A stretch of 64,000 nt of DNA from NCBI RefSeq assembly GCF_018437505.1, contig NZ_CP072467.1:4054010-4118009 (forward strand), given 5' to 3'. How positions within the stretch are numbered: position 1 is the stretch's first letter; each line of letters starts with the position of its first letter. Made by a program: the position numbers and the translations under genes. The DNA is from Spiractinospora alimapuensis (GTDB lineage Bacteria; Actinomycetota; Actinomycetes; Streptosporangiales; Streptosporangiaceae). Positions 63,557-64,000 of this stretch are shown in pieces. Below the pieces are notes generated by a model. That model ran no database searches. It saw only the letters and a list, made by a program, of their open reading frames with translations, and was not told where the DNA came from.

Positions 63557-64000
63557 CTCTCGACGGCGGCGACTGGGAGGACAGCGAACCCATCCCGGAC
63601 TCGGTCGACATGGACCTCCCCCGGGTGGAGCGCGCCGTCCGGGAGATCCTCTTCGCGATCGGAGAGAACCCCGACCGGGACGGACTCAAGGACACGCCCG
63701 CGCGGGTCGCGCGGGCCTACGCCGAACAGTTCGCCGGCCTGAACCAGAGCCCCGGCGACGTCCTGGCGACCGTCTTCGACGCCGGTCACGACGAGATGGT
63801 CCTGGTGAAGGACATCGCCGTCTACTCGTCCTGCGAACACCACCTTGTGCCGTTCTTCGGTGTCGCCCACGTCGGCTACATCCCCAACGCCCAGGGGCAG
63901 ATCACCGGTCTGTCCAAGCTGGCCCGGCTCGTCGACATCTTCGCCCGTCGCCCCCAGGTGCAGGAGCGGCTGACGACCCAGGTCGCCGACGCGCTCATGC
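63553..64000 (+). CDS. folE: GTP cyclohydrolase I (cut by window end)
   Basis: The first 149 codons are visible. The enzyme converts GTP to dihydroneopterin triphosphate, the first step of folate synthesis. The segment [36 protein letters not shown] and the zinc/active-site motif [22 protein letters not shown] are diagnostic. It continues [26 protein letters not shown]. The GTG start overlaps the ftsH stop. The C-terminal third lies outside the window. Confidence 0.97.
   Translation, partial: MTLDGGDWEDSEPIPDSVDMDLPRVERAVREILFAIGENPDRDGLKDTPARVARAYAEQFAGLNQSPGDVLATVFDAGHDEMVLVKDIAVYSSCEHHLVPFFGVAHVGYIPNAQGQITGLSKLARLVDIFARRPQVQERLTTQVADALM

Overview
The window is high-GC DNA of a filamentous, sporulating actinomycete. 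It has six chaplin genes, a SAM-methyltransferase of the type often multiplied in mycelial actinobacteria, many TetR regulators, GTG/TTG starts and overlapping ATGA/GTGA gene junctions. Gene content and chaplin sequences suggest Nocardiopsaceae or a near relative. That placement is an inference; no rRNA or marker comparison is possible here.

Layout. 1-8.9 kb: a TetR fragment, a methyltransferase, membrane proteins, a large TPR protein with four repeated modules, a TetR/CPBP-protease divergent pair with a clear operator, and a small phosphatase. 8.9-17.5 kb: a catabolic cluster on the minus strand (tripartite tricarboxylate transporter tctCBA, a benzoylformate-decarboxylase-like ThDP enzyme, an IclR regulator, a metallo-beta-lactamase-fold hydrolase, a benzaldehyde-dehydrogenase-like ALDH). 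It plausibly imports an (aryl) alpha-keto acid, decarboxylates it and oxidises the aldehyde. The cluster is bracketed by two homologous copies of a small gene, one intact and one with an internal deletion, which suggests insertion or duplication. 17.5-29.4 kb: assorted accessory genes, including an oxidoreductase behind a MerR-type promoter, a DUF2231 membrane protein with a secreted cytochrome-b5-like lipoprotein, a secreted TAP-type peptidase, a four-gene operon (TetR, winged helix, histidine phosphatase, PEP-synthase-like protein) and a macrolide phosphotransferase.

29.5-37.4 kb is a defence-island-like region. It contains a decayed DUF4011 helicase, a large protein with a possible PD-(D/E)XK-like core, a GNAT remnant, an ArsR/SRPBCC/RibD-like operon, and an intact three-gene overlapping operon DUF262 - DUF3696 AAA ATPase - unrecognised protein. 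The last is the best candidate for an anti-phage system here.

38-44 kb: tRNA-Leu(GAG) with its own terminator, an M20 peptidase, a large acidic secreted protein and six tandem chaplins. 44.3-64 kb is conserved chromosomal housekeeping: DUF5703, topA, an MFS-thymidylate kinase fusion, holB, a lipoprotein peptidase, tRNA-Thr(CGT), an exonuclease, ppa, dacB, a zinc protease, tilS, hpt, ftsH and the start of folE.
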